From positions 11,855,033 through 11,919,032 of the forward strand of contig WMCF01000015.1 of NCBI GenBank assembly GCA_009792885.1: 64,000 nt of DNA. The letters run 5' to 3'. Shown here piece by piece: positions 60,847-64,000 of this stretch; positions within the stretch are counted from its first letter, which is position 1, and every line of letters starts with the position of its first letter. Both the position numbers and the translations under genes were made by a program. The stretch comes from Eremophila alpestris peregrina (lineage: Eukaryota; Chordata; Aves; Passeriformes; Alaudidae). The notes beneath the pieces were generated by a model, which was not told the DNA's origin, searched no databases, and saw only the letters and a list, made by a program, of their open reading frames with translations.

Positions 60847-63800
60847 CTTGAAAAATAAAATATTTTTCGTTAACAAGAAGAAAATTAAACTTTGGAGAAA
60901 GGATTCATTTTGCATCTGAATCCCTCTTCCAAAATGGTCTCTGATTTTATCCTAATCCTGCAAATAGCCATGTCTGAAAAGGTGTGGTAGCAGTTGCAAT
61001 AAAGCACTCGATTCTTTTAGTGAAGGGTCACTGCAGAGTGCATTCAGGAATAATTCTCACTCAGGTAAATAATCAGGGTAAAATGGAGTGTACAGCATAG
61101 CAGTGATGCAAATTATTTAGTGAGGTGCCTACATGTAGTTTCAGCCCCTTTTTTAGATAGCTCTATCCAGAAATTTCTTAATGCATTCAGACCCTGTGCC
61201 AGAAAATATCAAGTAAGTGGAGAAAAAAAATTGAGACAGTCTTAAAAAATTGTAGTTCTGATGGCTTTAAAACATGGCCCAAGTGTGAGAAACACAGAAA
61301 ATATACAAGTGTAGTTTGATGGCATTTATTCTGTAAAGATTATGAAAAATGTATCTTGTATGGATTATTTGGATATTTGCAAAGGATGAAAAAAGCAGCT
61401 AATTACATAAGCTATCAACAACTTCCCATGAAAAGAGCTTATAGAGTTTCTGACCTGATATGATATTCATTTAATCTAATTTATGAAACTGCTTGAGGAA
61501 ACATTCAGCTGCTTTCTTGAAAGACTAACTTGGGGATTATTTGAGCTGTATAATTGTTCAACTGATCAGACTTAAAAAGAAACATTTTGTTTTACATTAA
61601 TCTTGCAGAAATGGGCAATGAATTTGAGGAATAGATTGCTGTCTAAAAGTCTTGCCAAAAAATGTCTAGCTGTGAGCAACCACAACTATTTTTTTTCTAA
61701 CAGTCTAATTTTCTTATTTTCAATCTTTATTCAGCATCTGTTTTCTCCCTCCTATGTAACATAATTATGCAGAAATCCAGCATAAAACAGGTTGAGCAGT
61801 TAATAACAGGCAGCTTAAACATTTTTTCCCATTGATGCACTGCAGATGTTTCCTTCCTTTTTTTTTTTCTTTGGCTTCTCATCTATTTTGTATACATTTC
61901 TATCATGATCTTGTATATGCTCTCATAATATATGGAAGAACCTGAAAGTAAGTCTGGAAAATGCATGTGTTTATAAGGCTTTATTGGATATGTAGCACAT
62001 TTAGTGGGAAAGCAGAGTTTGTCCAGATAATGTTGAAGGAATTTGACTGAGATCAGTAGTCTACCACAACAAGAAAAGACTTCCAGACCTTTTAAAGATA
62101 TTCTGTATAAAGGTTTGTAGTCTTTCAGCATATGTGAATGTATAGGTATTCTTTTTTCCAAGATAAATTCACTTTTCTTTTTATTTGACATAAGCTTATC
62201 TCAAAAGTAGTCATGGCTCTGTGAGAAATATTCCTCATTTTACAAATACTTCATTTCAGTAATTAGAACTTGACATCTAGCCTAAAAGATGGCAAAATCT
62301 TATACTGCCAGATATTCAAAATGTCCACTAAAATATAAGAGTTACTCCATACAGAGGAACAGGTACAAGATGCTGTTTTCCCATTAATTTCCAAAGGATA
62401 TTCTTATAACAATAAATTAAGGAATAAAAAATTGTTTAAACAAGTTGAGTCTAACTTTGGAAAAAATACTAAAATTCTAGGAAATCTTCAGTTCACACGA
62501 ACAAAAAAAAAGAATATACAAATTACAAAAGACAATACTACACAAAAATAGAATGGATTTCATTTTATGTGGTACATGTAAACAAAACAGTGAATGTAAT
62601 TGAATGTACAACCTATTGTAATTAGAGGATTCTATCTTAAGGTTCACATAAATACTGTGAATTATTCCTTCAATGTTGAATGAGTTTATATGAGATGAAT
62701 TCCAGCAAGCCTGGTAAGGGTAAAAGTTTTCCCTATGGGTTTAATAATGTATAAACTGCTCCTTTTTGAAAACTGAGGACTGGACAACTTGGGGTTTTTA
62801 TTCATACTGTCACTGATTTAGTTCTATATTCTTGGTATGGCAGAAAACTATTGCATATTTCCCTTATATTCTGGATGCTTGTGCAAAAATGTTGATTTTA
62901 ATATTTTTCAGCCTATCTGCTGCATGAATTTTTTACATTTATTTGCACTCCATATTTAATGTTTTATATGCAATATGGATGAGATACTACCCTTTGTTAC
63001 TGAGGCACCACATAATCTGATGGCTGCTGCTGAAGAAAAAATATTTGCTCTCATTTTTTCTCACAAGACATGATAAATAGTTAAAAATTAGCACAGAAGA
63101 CACATGTAAATTCCTCGTTTATCTGTGAAACATTTATTCAAGAGGGTCACAAACCTGCAGCTTCCAAACTGCTGTTTTAAAGTAATAGAGAAAGTCTGCC
63201 ATTGAATAATGGCATACCTAGTAAAGTAAGTTTGACAAAGATAAATAAAAGGATGTTTCTTAACTAAATATGAGTTTCAAAGAAATCTGAAACAATAGTA
63301 TCTTTTTGAGGGGCAAAATTACATTTAGGAAAATTACAGATTATGAAATTATTTAATTTTCCTTTTTTTCTCTGAAAGATGGCTAGTTTGTCTCCAGGGC
63401 AGAAAGTTACCAATCATTTTCAACTTAAAAACCCCAAAGAACAAAAGACCAAACCCAGAAAAAAAACGCCCAACCAAAACCAAACTCCAATTTCAAATGT
63501 CCTTTTTTCAAAAGGTAAGAAAAAGCATTTGATATTTTTTAACAGCTATCTAATGCTAGAAGCTGCTTTAATAATGAAAGATTACATGAATAGCTTTTGT
63601 AATGTGCCTAGTCTAGTTAGCCATAAATATGTGCATACAAATAGAAAAATTCTTTTGTAATGCAAAATATTACTTTGCAAAAAAATATTATTATCATGAA
63701 GGAGTTCTTCAGTGTACTTGAAAGGCCTATCTTGATAGCTGCACTTTTATATTATCGAAGTTGCAGAAAACTCTTGTTGTTCCACATCGTCCTCACCTGC

Positions 63801-64000
63801 CCCCAGCAAAAGAATCAAAGCAGAAGAGGAAGACTGGAAGCAGAAGTATGTGGGAAGAAACTGAAAGACATCCTGCATCCTGTATATCCCCAAATTACCT
63901 TGGAAATCTGCTTAGAACTACTGCCATGGAGTGTGTTGTAACTCACAGTGCCCTCATGCATGCCTAGAAAATTTGGATTCTTGGAATTAATGCATCCAGA

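Larger units (their letters stand above)
46512..64000 (-). other. PCDH17: PCDH17 last intron, 5' part (continues past the window)
   Basis: Non-coding sequence upstream of the terminal exon on the gene's strand. I looked for the canonical preceding exon (the cytoplasmic segment that ends just before the Glu junction) and did not find it, so it should lie beyond 64,000. The stretch holds two CR1 3' ends (47.9 and 56.6 kb), one tRNA-derived SINE (56.4 kb), a 37-base A-run (53.5 kb), the 81-nt exon candidate (60.8 kb) and several regulatory-like stretches. Short open frames elsewhere look like chance. Confidence 0.75.

Noticed and set aside
63379..63941. Two adjoining 93-codon plus-strand frames at the window end
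   Set aside because: Low-complexity Lys/Asn/Gln-rich translation of AT-rich DNA. No domain recognised.
1..64000. CRISPR arrays, operons, bacterial mobile elements or rRNA
   Set aside because: Spliced vertebrate gene structure, CR1/LTR/SINE content and AT-rich non-coding DNA throughout. No regularly spaced repeat-spacer pattern seen.

Overview
This window is vertebrate nuclear DNA, most likely from a passerine bird. It is AT-rich and nearly gene-free. It carries chicken-repeat-1 (CR1) LINE fragments, avian-type endogenous-retrovirus LTRs, and one tRNA-Ile-headed SINE whose tail looks CR1-derived. That SINE architecture matches TguSINE1, a family I know only from passerines. No prokaryotic, plasmid or phage features are present, and almost all short open frames are chance.

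One protein-coding gene is certain: the terminal coding exon of PCDH17 (protocadherin-17) on the minus strand, 37,820-38,502, with stop codon TGA at 37,820-37,822. Its 3' UTR runs to lower coordinates and probably ends at one of two poly(A) signals, at about 33,935 or 33,614, giving about 3.9-4.2 kb. Everything above 38,502 is read as the large last intron of PCDH17. The extracellular, transmembrane and proximal cytoplasmic exons were not found and should lie beyond 64,000. Two exon-like segments sit in this intron on the gene's strand (46,363-46,511 and 60,766-60,846). Both have good splice sites and end in the phase that exon 38,502-37,820 requires. They are candidate alternative exons, not established ones.

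Layout: 1-33,600 is intergenic sequence downstream of PCDH17. It holds an ancient CR1 relic (about 8.8 kb), a 97-bp duplicated segment (6.2 and 8.3 kb), three LTR loci (15.8-16.5, 19.3-20.5 and 27.3-27.9 kb), a long degraded antisense CR1 (20.5-21.4 kb) and a 36-41-bp minisatellite (25.8 kb). 33,600-38,502 is the 3' end of PCDH17. 38,503-64,000 is intron with four CR1 fragments, all antisense to the gene, one SINE in the gene's sense, a 37-base poly(A) run and several stretches that read like conserved developmental regulatory DNA.

The best-resolved mobile element is a 660-bp solo LTR (19,704-20,363) with a perfect 6-bp target duplication, inserted into an older, different LTR. No unknown multi-gene system is visible. 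The observations most worth testing are the two candidate PCDH17 exons, the duplicated 97-mer and the regulatory-like stretches.
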